DNA of 64,000 nt, taken from NCBI GenBank assembly GCA_015233155.1, contig JADFYG010000004.1, positions 62,001 to 126,000 on the forward strand, written 5' to 3'. Below are positions 27,096 to 36,098 of the stretch, in pieces. This DNA comes from Candidatus Rifleibacteriota bacterium. GTDB taxonomy: Bacteria; Muiribacteriota; Ozemobacteria; Ozemobacterales; Ozemobacteraceae. The translations under genes and the position numbers were made by a program. Within the stretch, counting starts at the first letter, position 1. The number at the start of each line of letters is the position of its first letter. Below the pieces are notes generated by a model. That model saw only the letters and a program-made list of their open reading frames with translations, had not been told where the DNA came from and made no database searches.

Positions 27096-28280
27096 ATGAG
27101 CAATCATTATTTTTTCACGTCTGAATCGGTGACAGAAGGTCATCCTGATAAACTTGCCGATCAGATTTCCGATGCGATTCTCGATGCGATTCTCGCCAAG
27201 GACCCGATGGCGCGCGTGGCTTGTGAAACGGCGGTAACCACGGGTTTGGCCTTCGTTATGGGCGAGATCACGACCAGTTGTTATGTCGACGTTCAGAACG
27301 TCGTTCGCAAGACAATTTGTGAAGTTGGCTATACCAATTCCGATTGGGGAATCGATGGGAAGAGTTGCGGTGTCATGGTGGCTCTTGATGAGCAATCTCC
27401 AGACATTGCCCAAGGCGTAAACAAGGCCCAGGATGCTGAAAGTCGTGAAGAAGCCGCTCTCAATATCGGCGCCGGCGATCAGGGAATGATGGTCGGTTTT
27501 GCGTGTAATGAAACTCCGGATCTCATGCCTGCACCGATATATTATGCACATTTGATCAGCAAGCGTCTTGCAGAAATGCGCAAGAAAAACACCATCCCCT
27601 ATCTTCGCCCGGATGGCAAGTCGCAGGTTACGATTGAATATATCGACGATAAACCGGTACGCGTAGATGCGGTTGTTGTTTCCACTCAACATCACCCGGA
27701 AGCAACGCATGAGCAGATCACTAAGGATGTCATTGAGCAGGTCATCAAACCGATGCTCCCGGCCAATCTTATTGATGCTAAAACCAAGTATTATGTCAAT
27801 CCAACCGGCCGATTTGTCGTTGGCGGCCCCCACGGTGATTCGGGTCTGACTGGTCGCAAGATAATCGTTGATACCTACGGTGGCATGGCTGCTCACGGTG
27901 GTGGGGCGTTCTCTGGCAAGGATCCGACCAAGGTTGATCGATCCGGTGCCTATATGGGACGCTACATCGCTAAAAACATCGTTGCAGCCGGAATTGCCGA
28001 TCGGATTCAGATTCAGATTGCATATGCAATAGGTGTTGCGAAGCCTCTTTCCGTGCATGTAAACACATACGGAACTCACAAGATCGCCCCGGAAAAGATC
28101 GAAGCGCTTATTCACGAACACTTCGATTTGCGTCCAGGCGCTATCATTCGTCACCTTAATCTGCGTCGCCCCATATTCAAGCAGACGGCTTCTTATGGAC
28201 ATTTTGGCCGCTCTGACCTGGATCTCACCTGGGAAAAAACTGACAAAGCCGCCAATCTCAAGAAGGCTGCCGGACTCTGA
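27096..28280 (+). CDS. metK: S-adenosylmethionine synthetase MetK
   Basis: MetK makes SAM from methionine and ATP. The 394-residue product starts [20 protein letters not shown], with the catalytic His in GHPDK. It also shows the conserved [12 protein letters not shown] and [18 protein letters not shown] motifs. GGAGG stands 5 bp before the ATG at 27096; an in-frame codon at 27057 would lie upstream of the -10 box and is not used. The gene has its own promoter and terminator and so appears monocistronic. Confidence 0.98.
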   Translation: MSNHYFFTSESVTEGHPDKLADQISDAILDAILAKDPMARVACETAVTTGLAFVMGEITTSCYVDVQNVVRKTICEVGYTNSDWGIDGKSCGVMVALDEQSPDIAQGVNKAQDAESREEAALNIGAGDQGMMVGFACNETPDLMPAPIYYAHLISKRLAEMRKKNTIPYLRPDGKSQVTIEYIDDKPVRVDAVVVSTQHHPEATHEQITKDVIEQVIKPMLPANLIDAKTKYYVNPTGRFVVGGPHGDSGLTGRKIIVDTYGGMAAHGGGAFSGKDPTKVDRSGAYMGRYIAKNIVAAGIADRIQIQIAYAIGVAKPLSVHVNTYGTHKIAPEKIEALIHEHFDLRPGAIIRHLNLRRPIFKQTASYGHFGRSDLDLTWEKTDKAANLKKAAGL

Positions 28281-28304
28281 TATTCTGGTTTTCTCTGGAC
28301 TTTT

Positions 28305-28349
28305 CGCCGGAGACGCTCCCTGATCGGGACGTTTCCGGCGTTTCTGTTT
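28305..28349 (+). terminator. metK terminator
   Basis: An 11-bp stem with one G-T pair (CGCCGGAGACG from 28305 with CGTTTCCGGCG ending at 28340) encloses a second small TCCC/GGGA stem. TTTCTGTTT follows. Confidence 0.75.
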
Positions 28350-28395
28350 GCACACGACTTGAATTCAAGATGAGAAATCGGTCATGAGGAACGTG

Positions 28396-29217
28396 ATGCG
28401 CTTTCATAAAAAATCCGGGGTTTTGATGAGCGTGTTTGCCTGGATTGGTTTCATTGTTTTGCTTTCATCGGCATCAGTTGAAAGTGGTGACGTTAATACT
28501 GTTGACGCGACCGGTCGTCTGGCCGTTCTTGTCTATCATCACATTGAAGAGCCTGTTACGTCAGATGTTTCCTGTACTCCCAAGGCATTTGAATCTCAGA
28601 TGGAAGCTTTACAGAAGAGTGGTTTTACTCCTCTTGATCTGGAAGGAGCGCGGGCTTTTCTTGCCGGAGCTTTGCCTAATGTGCGAAATCCGGTTTTGAT
28701 AACCTTCGATGATGGGTATGAGAGTCTGTATGTGCACGCTCTTCCCGTAGCTCGCCGTCTCCGGATCCCGATGACAGTGTTTATGATAACGGCAAGAGCT
28801 GGACTCAAGCCACAGTTTACCAGATATTTGTCCGTCTCTCAGATACGGGAAATGAGCGATTCAGGTTATTTTTCTTTCGGTTCGCATACAGATGATTTAC
28901 ATGTCGATCTGTTGTTGATACGGAGCTCCTTTGCGCGTAAACCGAATCCGGTGCTTGAGTTGTTACGAGAAGATTTACTTGCGTCGCGTCGTAAGCTCGA
29001 GGCTATTGTCGGGCATCCGGTATTCGCCCTTGCATGGCCATATGGCAAACACGATGCCGATACGCGTAGAATTGCCCGAGAATGTGGGTTTACTCTGCAA
29101 TTTACCAGCCGTGCAGGCTATAATGAACCTGAGTCTGATCCATATGAAATTAAGCGCATTCCTGTTACTTCACGCGATTCCGTGGCTTCCATGTTAAAAA
29201 AGACAGGTGGAAGATAA
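28396..29217 (+). CDS. Exported polysaccharide deacetylase (CE4)
   Basis: This is a 273-residue protein with an N-terminal signal or anchor segment and a NodB-type deacetylase domain. Motif 1 is LITFDDGYESLY (catalytic Asp and metal-binding Asp), motif 2 is SFGSHTDDLH with the metal-binding His residues, and LAWPYGKHDADTRR is a later motif. The opening LAVLVYHHIEE is typical of the PgaB/YadE subgroup that acts on N-acetylglucosamine polymers. The substrate (peptidoglycan or an exopolysaccharide) cannot be told. I chose ATG 28396 because GAGGA lies 5 bp before it; the in-frame ATG at 28384 lacks a ribosome site. Confidence 0.9.
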   Translation: MRFHKKSGVLMSVFAWIGFIVLLSSASVESGDVNTVDATGRLAVLVYHHIEEPVTSDVSCTPKAFESQMEALQKSGFTPLDLEGARAFLAGALPNVRNPVLITFDDGYESLYVHALPVARRLRIPMTVFMITARAGLKPQFTRYLSVSQIREMSDSGYFSFGSHTDDLHVDLLLIRSSFARKPNPVLELLREDLLASRRKLEAIVGHPVFALAWPYGKHDADTRRIARECGFTLQFTSRAGYNEPESDPYEIKRIPVTSRDSVASMLKKTGGR

Positions 29218-29257
29218 ATAAAAAACCAGTCTGGGAAGAATTCTTCCACAGACTGGT
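29216..29257. terminator. Terminator between convergent genes
   Basis: A 9-bp stem (ACCAGTCTG at 29225-29233 with CAGACTGGT at 29249-29257) contains an inner palindrome GGAAGAATTCTTCC. On the minus strand it runs into TTTTTTATTTATC, an excellent terminator for the HAMP protein gene. It also follows the deacetylase stop directly and may act both ways. Confidence 0.75.
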
Positions 29258-29275
29258 CGGGTATTACTGAGTTAA

Positions 29276-29899
29276 TTACACTTCAGCGATGGTTTTCTGG
29301 TCGCTCCCGGATTTTGCTAGAGGTGCTTCTTTGTCGAGTACGAAGGAAGTGGCTAGTTTCTCGATAGCAGAGGCAGCCTCAAGAATATCGTCCATCTTCT
29401 CGCCCTTGCCTGACGATTTGATGCGTTCGAGTCCCTTTATGACGCGCTCAGAATTCTCTTTTAAGATGATAATACGTTCGCGTAGTCCGGTAGTCATTTC
29501 GTTCATGGCATCAGCAAGATCTTTGAGTTCATCTTTTGGTCGCAGCTTGATGAAGTTGGTAAGATCACCTTCTCCTATAGCTTTCGAGACGCGCTCCATG
29601 CGATATACCGGTCCTGCTATGGTATGTGTTACAAATATACAGATGAAACATACCACGAGTATGCTTACCAGTTCAGCGATTATGACCCCCGGAAGCAGTG
29701 TTTGACCAAGTTGCGATGTATCGATAGGGAGTTTGGATTCGATGACAAGCTTATTTTCAAGCTTTTCGATCGAGAAACCATACACCAATGCACCCACGAT
29801 ATTCGCAACGATGATAACGATCAAGATAAAGATAGCTGTCAAACGGCTTTGAAAGCCGGGTTTGATAAAATACCGTTTCCTTCGGCGTATGGAGCTCAT
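29276..29899 (-). CDS. HAMP-domain membrane protein without an output domain
   Basis: This is a 207-residue protein. A basic N-terminus precedes TM1 (about 16-38, LTAIFILIVIIVANIVGALV), a short extracytoplasmic loop (about 40-65) and TM2 (about 66-90, GVIIAELVSILVVCFICIFV). A HAMP domain follows (AGPVYRMERVSKAIGEGDL...LRPKDELKDLADAMNEM), then a coiled coil and about 40 polar residues. It has the layout of a chemoreceptor or histidine kinase cut off after HAMP, with no MCP, kinase or cyclase domain. The ATG at 29899 has GGAGG 10 bp upstream. The gene follows the 176-residue exported protein on the same strand, probably as a pair. Confidence 0.85.
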   Translation of the reverse strand: MSSIRRRKRYFIKPGFQSRLTAIFILIVIIVANIVGALVYGFSIEKLENKLVIESKLPIDTSQLGQTLLPGVIIAELVSILVVCFICIFVTHTIAGPVYRMERVSKAIGEGDLTNFIKLRPKDELKDLADAMNEMTTGLRERIIILKENSERVIKGLERIKSSGKGEKMDDILEAASAIEKLATSFVLDKEAPLAKSGSDQKTIAEV

Positions 29900-29972
29900 G
29901 AATCCGATTCCTCCCACGAATAGATTGATTGCCTAAGATATGACACGATTCATGCTCCGACAGGTCAGGAGC

Positions 29973-30503
29973 CTATGGTTGAAATTCCTTTTCCGGGAGT
30001 GCACCCGGAGTTACTACAGTAGTATTCGTGGCCATGTTTGCAGTATCCAGGGCAACGAGACCGTCTCCAAGCGGATCAAATTCAGCGTCGGTGGGGTCGA
30101 TATCAGTATCTCCGCTTTCTTCCGCATCCTTCCAGCGAAGATTTTCTTCATCAATGACTGGGCATGCGCTTTCAAGCATGCCTCCCAAAGACTCTTTGTC
30201 ATCCATGGCGTCCTTCGTCGATGGTAAAGATGTCGTGATGTCAGGACTTTTTGTTACAACAGATCCGGTTTTTCCAGTGAGAAGCGCAAGGGCCGCACTA
30301 TCAATAAATTCGCCAGCCTGGGTCATGGTTTGACTATCGCCTTTTTGGGGGATACTCGGAAATGAATCAGCACAAAGCCGAGTGCCGCTCAGAAAAATCA
30401 ACAAAATAATGCCGGTTGCCCCCAAAAATGCTAAACGTAACGAGTATATTTTACAGAACGGCCGAGAGCCTGTCAAGAAAAAGGGTATACGTAAAGAGCT
30501 CAT
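29973..30503 (-). CDS. Hypothetical exported acidic protein
   Basis: This encodes 176 residues starting MSSLRIPFFLTGSRPFCK, with AGAGG 7 bp upstream of the ATG. A hydrophobic segment (about 29-45, LAFLGATGIILLIFLSG) ends near CADSF and could be a signal peptide or an anchor. The rest is acidic, low in hydrophobic residues and probably disordered (DDKESLGG, ESGDTDIDPTDAEFDP). I recognise no domain. Its gene precedes the HAMP-only membrane protein by about 70 bp, so the two may work together at the envelope. Function unknown. Confidence 0.7.
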   Translation of the reverse strand: MSSLRIPFFLTGSRPFCKIYSLRLAFLGATGIILLIFLSGTRLCADSFPSIPQKGDSQTMTQAGEFIDSAALALLTGKTGSVVTKSPDITTSLPSTKDAMDDKESLGGMLESACPVIDEENLRWKDAEESGDTDIDPTDAEFDPLGDGLVALDTANMATNTTVVTPGALPEKEFQP

Positions 30504-30598
30504 TCGATTGCCTCTTGTAATTAGCATGCAGTATTAACGACCCATACTGTTCTTCGGCTCTTTTATCGAAAACATTGACTCACGGTGGTAAACTAAGG

Positions 30599-32824
30599 TC
30601 AGTCGCCATCTTCCTTGCTTGGAGAATCAACACGATAGGCGCGTACTACGCCATTGAGACGACTTAGTGAACGAATCAGGCCTTCAAGCTGGTTTTTATC
30701 ACGAACTTCGACCGAGAAATCGAGAACTCCCGTTCCATTTTTTGTCGTTCGGGCATTGGCGGAAAATATATTGACGCTTAGTCCCGAAATGATTCCCGTT
30801 ACAGCAAGAAGCATTCCCGGGCGGTCTGTGGTATCCAGACGAATCTTTGCAATATAGGCGTTCTTCGTCTCTTCGAGTTGGACTCCCATGTCCCAGCTGA
30901 CATCGATTAATCGTCCATCTGACTTTGAAAGCAGTTGACGGGCGTTGGGGCAGTCACCGCGATGAACAGTCACTCCGCGTCCGCGCGTTATATAGCCCAT
31001 AATTGGATCGCCCGGAATGGGATGGCAACAGTGGGAAACCTTTACGAGAGCTGTATCAAGGCCTCCGGCGATGATTTGCGGCCCCGGCCTTTTTCCTCCT
31101 CCGGCTTTCTTTTTCGTCGGACTATCGGAGGACCGTGGTGTACCGGGGGCTGTTTTTTCAGGAATCTTGACTCCGAGTTGTGGGAAAATCTTGTTGATAA
31201 TCTGCTGTGCCTTGACTTCTCCGGCCCCTATCCCGGCGTATAACTCCTCAACCGAGGGAAAGCCGAGGTTCTTGACTTCTTCATCGAAAACATTTGATTT
31301 AAGATGCTTCTCTGATTCTTTGTCTGCCCCCATGCGGGTAAGCAGGTCAAGTAACTCTTTCTCGCCTTGCACAATGTAGTCAGCACGGAATTCCTTCTTG
31401 AGCCATGCGCGGATCTTTTTTTTCGCGCTCACGCTTCCGACAAATTTCAGCCAGTCTCGACTTGGACCCTTCTGAGCCTTGCTTGTAATTATGGAAACGA
31501 TGTCACCATTTTTCAGGGTATATTCCAGCGGAACTATATGACCATTAACTTTGGCGCCAATGCAGCGATGCCCGACATCAGTGTGAATTGCATATCCAAA
31601 ATCCACGGGGGTGCTTCCCTGGGGGAGTTCTATAACGTCGCCTTTGGGAGTGAATACATAAACATGATATTGGAACAACTCGACTTTGACTGTCTCCATG
31701 AATTCGGAGGCGTCTTTGACATCTTTGTACCACTCGATGAGATTTCTCAGCCAGGATAATTTTTCCTTGTAGTCCGGAGTTGCTTCCTTGCCTGAGGATT
31801 CTTTGTAATCCCAGTGAGCGGCAATGCCTTCCTCGGAGATGCGATGCATTTCCTCTGTTCTGATTTGTACTTCAAGAGGTTTTCCATCGAAAAGTACTGT
31901 GGTATGGAGTGACTGGTACATATTTGGCTTAGGAACGGCAATATAGTCTTTAAAGCGGCCTGGAATGGGCTTCCAGAATTTGTGAACAATCCCGAGGGCA
32001 CCGTAACAGTCTTTTACGGAGTGTGTCAAAATGCGCACCCCGAGAAGATCATACAATCCATCGAGTGGAATATTGTATTTCTGCATTTTGCCGTAAATCG
32101 AAAAGAGTTGTTTTGGGCGGCCTGAGATCTTTGCTTCTATATGAACTTCTTTGAGATGGTTACGGATTTGTTCCATGGCCTCTTCAAGTTTAGCTTCGCC
32201 TTCAAAGCCGCTGCTGGCAAGGAAATCATTGATTTCCTTAACGATTTCGGGGCGGAGATATTTGAAAGATAACTCTTCCAGTTGGGCTTTCAGTTTGTTA
32301 ATGCCAAGACGATGAGCAAGCGGTGCATAGATGTCGAGAGTTTCCTTGGCGACATATTTCTGTTTAACCGGAGGCAGAAATTCAAGTGTACGCAGGTTGT
32401 GCAGACGGTCAGCAAGTTTTATCAGTATGACTCTGACATCATTTGTCATTGCAAATAACATTTTGCGAAAGTTAACGGCCTGAGCGGCTGTGGCAGAAGA
32501 AAAGAACATCTTGTTGAGTTTGGTGACACCCTCAACTAGATGTGCCATGGTAGGGCCGAAGCGTTCTTCAATATCCGCGAGTGTGGCGGCCGTGTCTTCT
32601 ACGACATCGTGAAGCAGGGCGGCGCATATTGAAGTCGAATCGAGCTTGAGTTCGACGGCAACGATCATTGCCACAGCTTCCGGATGCATAAAATAACTTT
32701 CGCCGGATGCGCGAAACTGGTCTTTATGACATTCTTCGGCGAATCGATAAGCTGCTTCGATGCGCACAAAATCGGCATCTGGATTGTAGCTTCGGACCGC
32801 TGTCAGCAGGTCGGAAAGGGAAAT
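30599..32824 (-). CDS. rel: Bifunctional (p)ppGpp synthetase/hydrolase (Rel/SpoT)
   Basis: This is the long RSH enzyme that makes and degrades the stringent-response alarmone. Domains in order are the HD hydrolase (ALLHDVVEDT), the RelA/SpoT synthetase (GRFKDYIAVPKPNMYQSLHT; EVQIRTEEMH), TGS (VFTPKGDVIELPQGSTPVDF), a linker and a C-terminal ACT domain. RFKD, rather than the charge-reversed EXDD type, points to a bifunctional enzyme. The first ordinary start in frame is GTG 32767, which would remove the conserved N-terminal helix (SLSDLLTAVRSYNPDADFV). An in-frame ATT at 32824 keeps it and has AGGGAGG exactly 6 nt upstream, so I take ATT as the start (741 residues). It begins 2 nt after the STAS gene stop. 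Confidence 0.95.
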   Translation of the reverse strand: MSLSDLLTAVRSYNPDADFVRIEAAYRFAEECHKDQFRASGESYFMHPEAVAMIVAVELKLDSTSICAALLHDVVEDTAATLADIEERFGPTMAHLVEGVTKLNKMFFSSATAAQAVNFRKMLFAMTNDVRVILIKLADRLHNLRTLEFLPPVKQKYVAKETLDIYAPLAHRLGINKLKAQLEELSFKYLRPEIVKEINDFLASSGFEGEAKLEEAMEQIRNHLKEVHIEAKISGRPKQLFSIYGKMQKYNIPLDGLYDLLGVRILTHSVKDCYGALGIVHKFWKPIPGRFKDYIAVPKPNMYQSLHTTVLFDGKPLEVQIRTEEMHRISEEGIAAHWDYKESSGKEATPDYKEKLSWLRNLIEWYKDVKDASEFMETVKVELFQYHVYVFTPKGDVIELPQGSTPVDFGYAIHTDVGHRCIGAKVNGHIVPLEYTLKNGDIVSIITSKAQKGPSRDWLKFVGSVSAKKKIRAWLKKEFRADYIVQGEKELLDLLTRMGADKESEKHLKSNVFDEEVKNLGFPSVEELYAGIGAGEVKAQQIINKIFPQLGVKIPEKTAPGTPRSSDSPTKKKAGGGKRPGPQIIAGGLDTALVKVSHCCHPIPGDPIMGYITRGRGVTVHRGDCPNARQLLSKSDGRLIDVSWDMGVQLEETKNAYIAKIRLDTTDRPGMLLAVTGIISGLSVNIFSANARTTKNGTGVLDFSVEVRDKNQLEGLIRSLSRLNGVVRAYRVDSPSKEDGD

Positions 32825-32826
32825 GG

Positions 32827-33189
32827 TCAGCCTCCCTGCTGATTTTGCTGGAAGCTTTTCACTGCTTCATCCAGGGTCTGGAAAACGGTAAAATGATGCG
32901 TAAACTGAGTTATTAAAAAAACTCGTCGCATTTTGGCGCTGAGATTCACGAGACGAAGGTCACCTTTTCCGGTCCTCGTCTTTTTTAAACCATGAACCAG
33001 AACGCCCATTCCGGCGGAACTCATATATTTGAGATTGGCAAGATCGATTATTATTCGATTTTTGCCCTGTTCACCTAATTCGTTGATTTTTTCACGAAGA
33101 ATATCACTATTCTCAAAGGTTATCTCACCCTTGATATCGACGACAACGACGTCGTTTTCGCGTTCTTGACACTCTATAGCGAGGCTCAT
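32827..33189 (-). CDS. STAS-domain anti-sigma factor antagonist
   Basis: This 120-residue single STAS domain is of the SpoIIAA/RsbV type. The family is phosphorylated on a Ser by an anti-sigma kinase and dephosphorylated by PP2C phosphatases. The likely site is the Ser pair in LKYMSSAGMGVLVHG (about residue 57). GGGAG stands 5 bp before the ATG. The gene is directly coupled to rel: its TGA lies within the rel ribosome-site region. That puts a partner-switching protein and the stringent-response enzyme in one transcript. No cognate kinase is visible. Confidence 0.9.
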   Translation of the reverse strand: MSLAIECQERENDVVVVDIKGEITFENSDILREKINELGEQGKNRIIIDLANLKYMSSAGMGVLVHGLKKTRTGKGDLRLVNLSAKMRRVFLITQFTHHFTVFQTLDEAVKSFQQNQQGG

Positions 33190-33442
33190 GTCAACTCCCG
33201 AAAGTGGGGTCGAATACCGGTAAATTCTGCACCAGTCTTACAATTTGAGGATAGCATCGCTTCTTTCCGCATGTCAAGCGAAACACGGCGAGGGCTTTGC
33301 AAAAACGTGCAACTACGGCAAAAAAGAGGCTGACAAGATAATAAAAGTGCGTTTAATTTCAGCTCAGGCGCAAGGCATTCCACCTCTGGGGCGATTAGTC
33401 CAACCTCACACGAATAAATTGCATTTCGCTTTTGCATAATCA

Positions 33443-34099
33443 TCAAACTGTTTCATCAGGTGGTTTCGAAGTTCCGCCAAGGTAGTAACTCAATGATTCA
33501 AGTTCTATTGCCAGATCGACATTGTGAATACGCACCTTGTTGGATGTCAGTTTTATAGGAGCGAAATTCAAAACTGCTTTGACTCCGGACTGAAGAATAT
33601 AATCAAAAACTTCCTTGACCGCTTCCGCTGGAACTGTAAGGATCAGTATCTCAATATTGAGCTCGCGAACAACATCCGGAAGAGCTGAAATATGCCGTAT
33701 GGGGCCTGCGTCACCCCAGTCCTGATTGAGTATGAGTGGATCATTGTCGAAGAGGGCAACTACATTGAAATTGCGCTTTTCGAAACCCTTGTACAATGCG
33801 AGGGCATGCCCCAGACGTCCGCCCGCACCTACAATTCCAACCATTCGCCTGGCGGTGAGTCCGAGAATTTCTATCAGGTGATCACGAAGACGACTTATTG
33901 TATAACCGACGCCACGTTTTCCGAATTCGCCGAAATAAGCCAGATCCTTTCGGACCTGGGCAGGGTTGAGATCAAGAAACTCGGCTAGTTCCTGAGAGGA
34001 GACGAGACGTGTTCCGGTTTCATACAGGGAATTAAGAGATCTCAGATATATGGATAAACGACGAATCGTGGCTTGTGGCGGTGGTAGGCGATTCGACAC
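33443..34099 (-). CDS. rex: Redox-sensing transcriptional repressor Rex
   Basis: Rex binds DNA when the NADH/NAD+ ratio is low and controls fermentation and respiration genes. The 218-residue protein has the N-terminal winged helix (ATIRRLSIYLRSL; SSQELAEFLDLNPAQVRKDL; FGKRGVGY). The Rossmann domain starts at VGIVGAGGRLGHAL, and the ending IHNVDLAIELESLSYYL is typical. The glycine loop has GAGGRLG where the family normally has GxGxLG, one extra residue. The start is GTG with GAGG 8 bp upstream. I found no clear palindromic Rex operator in front of it. Confidence 0.93.
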   Translation of the reverse strand: MSNRLPPPQATIRRLSIYLRSLNSLYETGTRLVSSQELAEFLDLNPAQVRKDLAYFGEFGKRGVGYTISRLRDHLIEILGLTARRMVGIVGAGGRLGHALALYKGFEKRNFNVVALFDNDPLILNQDWGDAGPIRHISALPDVVRELNIEILILTVPAEAVKEVFDYILQSGVKAVLNFAPIKLTSNKVRIHNVDLAIELESLSYYLGGTSKPPDETV

Positions 34100-34131
34100 A
34101 ATAAAACCTCATGCTAGCGATATGGTGTTAT

Positions 34132-34184
34132 AAAAAAAGGCCGGCGATAAAAAACCCCTTCAGGGGACATTGCTGTCGCCGACC
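34132..34184 (-). terminator. Nested terminator after the basic winged-helix-like gene
   Basis: On the minus strand, CCCC-TGAA-GGGG followed by TTTTTT (34151-34166) is nested in a longer stem (TCGCCGACC at 34176-34184 with GGCCGGCGA at 34139-34147, one mismatch) that ends in TTTTTTT. It lies between this gene and rex and should isolate rex transcription. Confidence 0.75.
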
Positions 34185-34209
34185 GTGTTTCGCTGGGGGA
34201 AAATATATC

Positions 34210-34842
34210 TCACGCCATGGAATAGGTTTTTCCGTCCTTTTTAACTTTCCTGTTCTTTTGAAGTCGATTCATGACCCGAATAAGACGTTGATAGCTTTTC
34301 TCTTTGAGATCTTTCGCCATCTGTGCGAGCGTTGATTGAGGATGGGAGACGAGATATTTCAGGACATCTTTTTCCGGAATCGGAGGAGCTTTTTCAACCT
34401 TAACGGAATTTACACCACGGATGCGACGCTTGAGATAAATACTTCCGCGATCATCAGCAAGATCACCCTTCTTCACGAGTTTCTGTACGAGGACTTTGAG
34501 CAGTGTGCGTTTAACATGAAAATGGGAGGCAAGTGCAGTTAATTTCATTCCTTCGTATTTGCCGCTTAGATATGAAAAAAGATCGCGGACTGCTGGCAGC
34601 TTGTTTTTTTCCTGGCGAAGCTTGGCGGCCCGAAGACGTATCAAAGCTTGACGACGAGCGGTTGCGGACATTGGCTTGCGTCCGGGTTTTTTTGACGAAC
34701 TTTTGTTTTTTCGGCCAACCCCGGCGTTATCGGAAGCAAGGGCCCTGGCAGCCTTTCCGGTTGGAACGGCCTGAATTACAAGAGTGCCGTCCAGGATGCC
34801 TCGGAGGACCTTCTTGATGACCTTAAGATTGATTGTTTTCAT
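34210..34842 (-). CDS. Basic protein with two winged-helix-like regions
   Basis: This 210-residue, very basic protein starts MKTINLKVIKKVLRG (ATG 34842, AAGGGAG about 7 bp upstream). A Lys/Arg-rich linker (about 45-60) contains KKPGRKPMS, which resembles an AT-hook. Residues about 80-140 (LFSYLSGKYEGMKLTALASH) and about 150-208 (VLKYLVSHPQSTLAQMAKDL) each look like winged helices. DNA binding is therefore likely, as a regulator or nucleoid protein, but I recognise no named family. It stands alone, with its own nested terminator and 250 bp of upstream space. Confidence 0.75.
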   Translation of the reverse strand: MKTINLKVIKKVLRGILDGTLVIQAVPTGKAARALASDNAGVGRKNKSSSKKPGRKPMSATARRQALIRLRAAKLRQEKNKLPAVRDLFSYLSGKYEGMKLTALASHFHVKRTLLKVLVQKLVKKGDLADDRGSIYLKRRIRGVNSVKVEKAPPIPEKDVLKYLVSHPQSTLAQMAKDLKEKSYQRLIRVMNRLQKNRKVKKDGKTYSMA

Positions 34843-35098
34843 GAAAATCTCCCTTGAAAGTATTGTAAATTCAAATCCATTTCGCAGCAAGTTACAACAA
34901 GTTAAATTAATATTCAAGAGGGGAAAAAACGTCTATTTATTTAAAAATACTCTTCTGAAAGGCATTTTAATGGCATACGCCGTTATTTTTTTCCCTGCTG
35001 TTTTAGTATAACGTACCTTGAATTGTATTTGACACACTTCCGGTGAATTTCATGCCTTGAAAGGTATTATACGAAAAAAAGAGCATGAATTACAGGAA

Positions 35099-36070
35099 TC
35101 AGCGGCCAAGCGTTGCCACCATAACCGCTTTGATGGTATGCATGCGATTTTCCGCTTCATCAAATACCTTGGACATCGAGCTTTCGAACACATCGTCTGT
35201 GACTTCCATGGGACCAATTTGCTTTGAAGCCTCCGTGTCATTATTGTGGAAAGCCGGAAGACAATGCAGAAATATCGGGTTTGTTTTGCCTGTCGCCTTC
35301 ATCATGGACATGTTGACCTGATACGGTTTCAATAATTTGATGCGTGCCGTCAATTCTGCTTCTTCACCCATGCTTGCCCATACATCAGTATAGATAACGT
35401 CGGCACCCTTAACGCCTGTTTTTACGTCGTCTGTGATTGTTATTTTTGCGCCGGATTCTTTTGCAAACTTCTTGCCGGCATCGACGATTTCTTTTTCCGG
35501 GAATAGAGACTTTGGCGCTACGATGCGGAAATCCATGCCCATCTTGGCAGCGCCGATAAGAAGGGTATTGGCCATATTGTTACGACCGTCGCCGACGAAT
35601 GAAAGACCAATACCTTTGAGCCCGCCGAGGTGTTCCTGGATAGTCAGGAAATCCGCAAGAACCTGAGTGGGGTGATATTTGTCGGTCAAGCCGTTCCAGA
35701 CTGGGACGCCAGCATACTCAGCCAGCTGTTCCACGGTTTCGTGCTTGTATCCGCGGAACTGGATACCGTCGAACATGCGGCCGAGAACACGAGCCGTGTC
35801 GGCGACGGTTTCTTTTTTTCCAAGCTGGATGTCGCCTTTCCCCAAGTATTCAGGATGGGCGCCCTCATCGACGCATGCGACAACAAACGCGCATCGGGTA
35901 CGAGTTGATGGTTTTTCGAAGATGAGAGCAATGCTTTTTCCTTCGAGATTTCTGGGCCGTATACCAGACCTCTTGAGCCGTTTCAATTCGGCGCTCAGAT
36001 CGAGGAGGTATGTGATCTCATCACGTGTGTAATCGTCGAGAGCCAAAAGGTGTCGTCCGTGCAAATTCAT
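35099..36070 (-). CDS. argF: Ornithine carbamoyltransferase
   Basis: It converts ornithine and carbamoyl phosphate to citrulline. The 323-residue protein has the carbamoyl-phosphate motif [11 protein letters not shown], the [11 protein letters not shown] motif, DVWASMGEE and the ornithine-binding HCLPAF near the C-terminus. All are intact. Anabolic (argF) and catabolic (arcB) forms cannot be told apart by eye, and there is no arginine or deiminase gene beside it. It begins only 28 bp after the haem-site chemoreceptor gene, with AGGA before the ATG, so the two are probably co-transcribed. Confidence 0.95.
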   Translation of the reverse strand: MNLHGRHLLALDDYTRDEITYLLDLSAELKRLKRSGIRPRNLEGKSIALIFEKPSTRTRCAFVVACVDEGAHPEYLGKGDIQLGKKETVADTARVLGRMFDGIQFRGYKHETVEQLAEYAGVPVWNGLTDKYHPTQVLADFLTIQEHLGGLKGIGLSFVGDGRNNMANTLLIGAAKMGMDFRIVAPKSLFPEKEIVDAGKKFAKESGAKITITDDVKTGVKGADVIYTDVWASMGEEAELTARIKLLKPYQVNMSMMKATGKTNPIFLHCLPAFHNNDTEASKQIGPMEVTDDVFESSMSKVFDEAENRMHTIKAVMVATLGR

Positions 36071-36098
36071 GAAGTGAATTATCCTTTCCTTATTAAAA

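Noticed and set aside
27045..28355. 436-codon minus-strand open frame opposite metK
   Set aside because: Entirely antisense to a clear metK gene and low-quality protein sequence; a shadow of its codon bias.
33186..33446. 86-codon minus-strand frame between the STAS gene and rex
   Set aside because: Cys-rich, overlaps gene ends, no ribosome site and no similarity; the gap looks simply intergenic.
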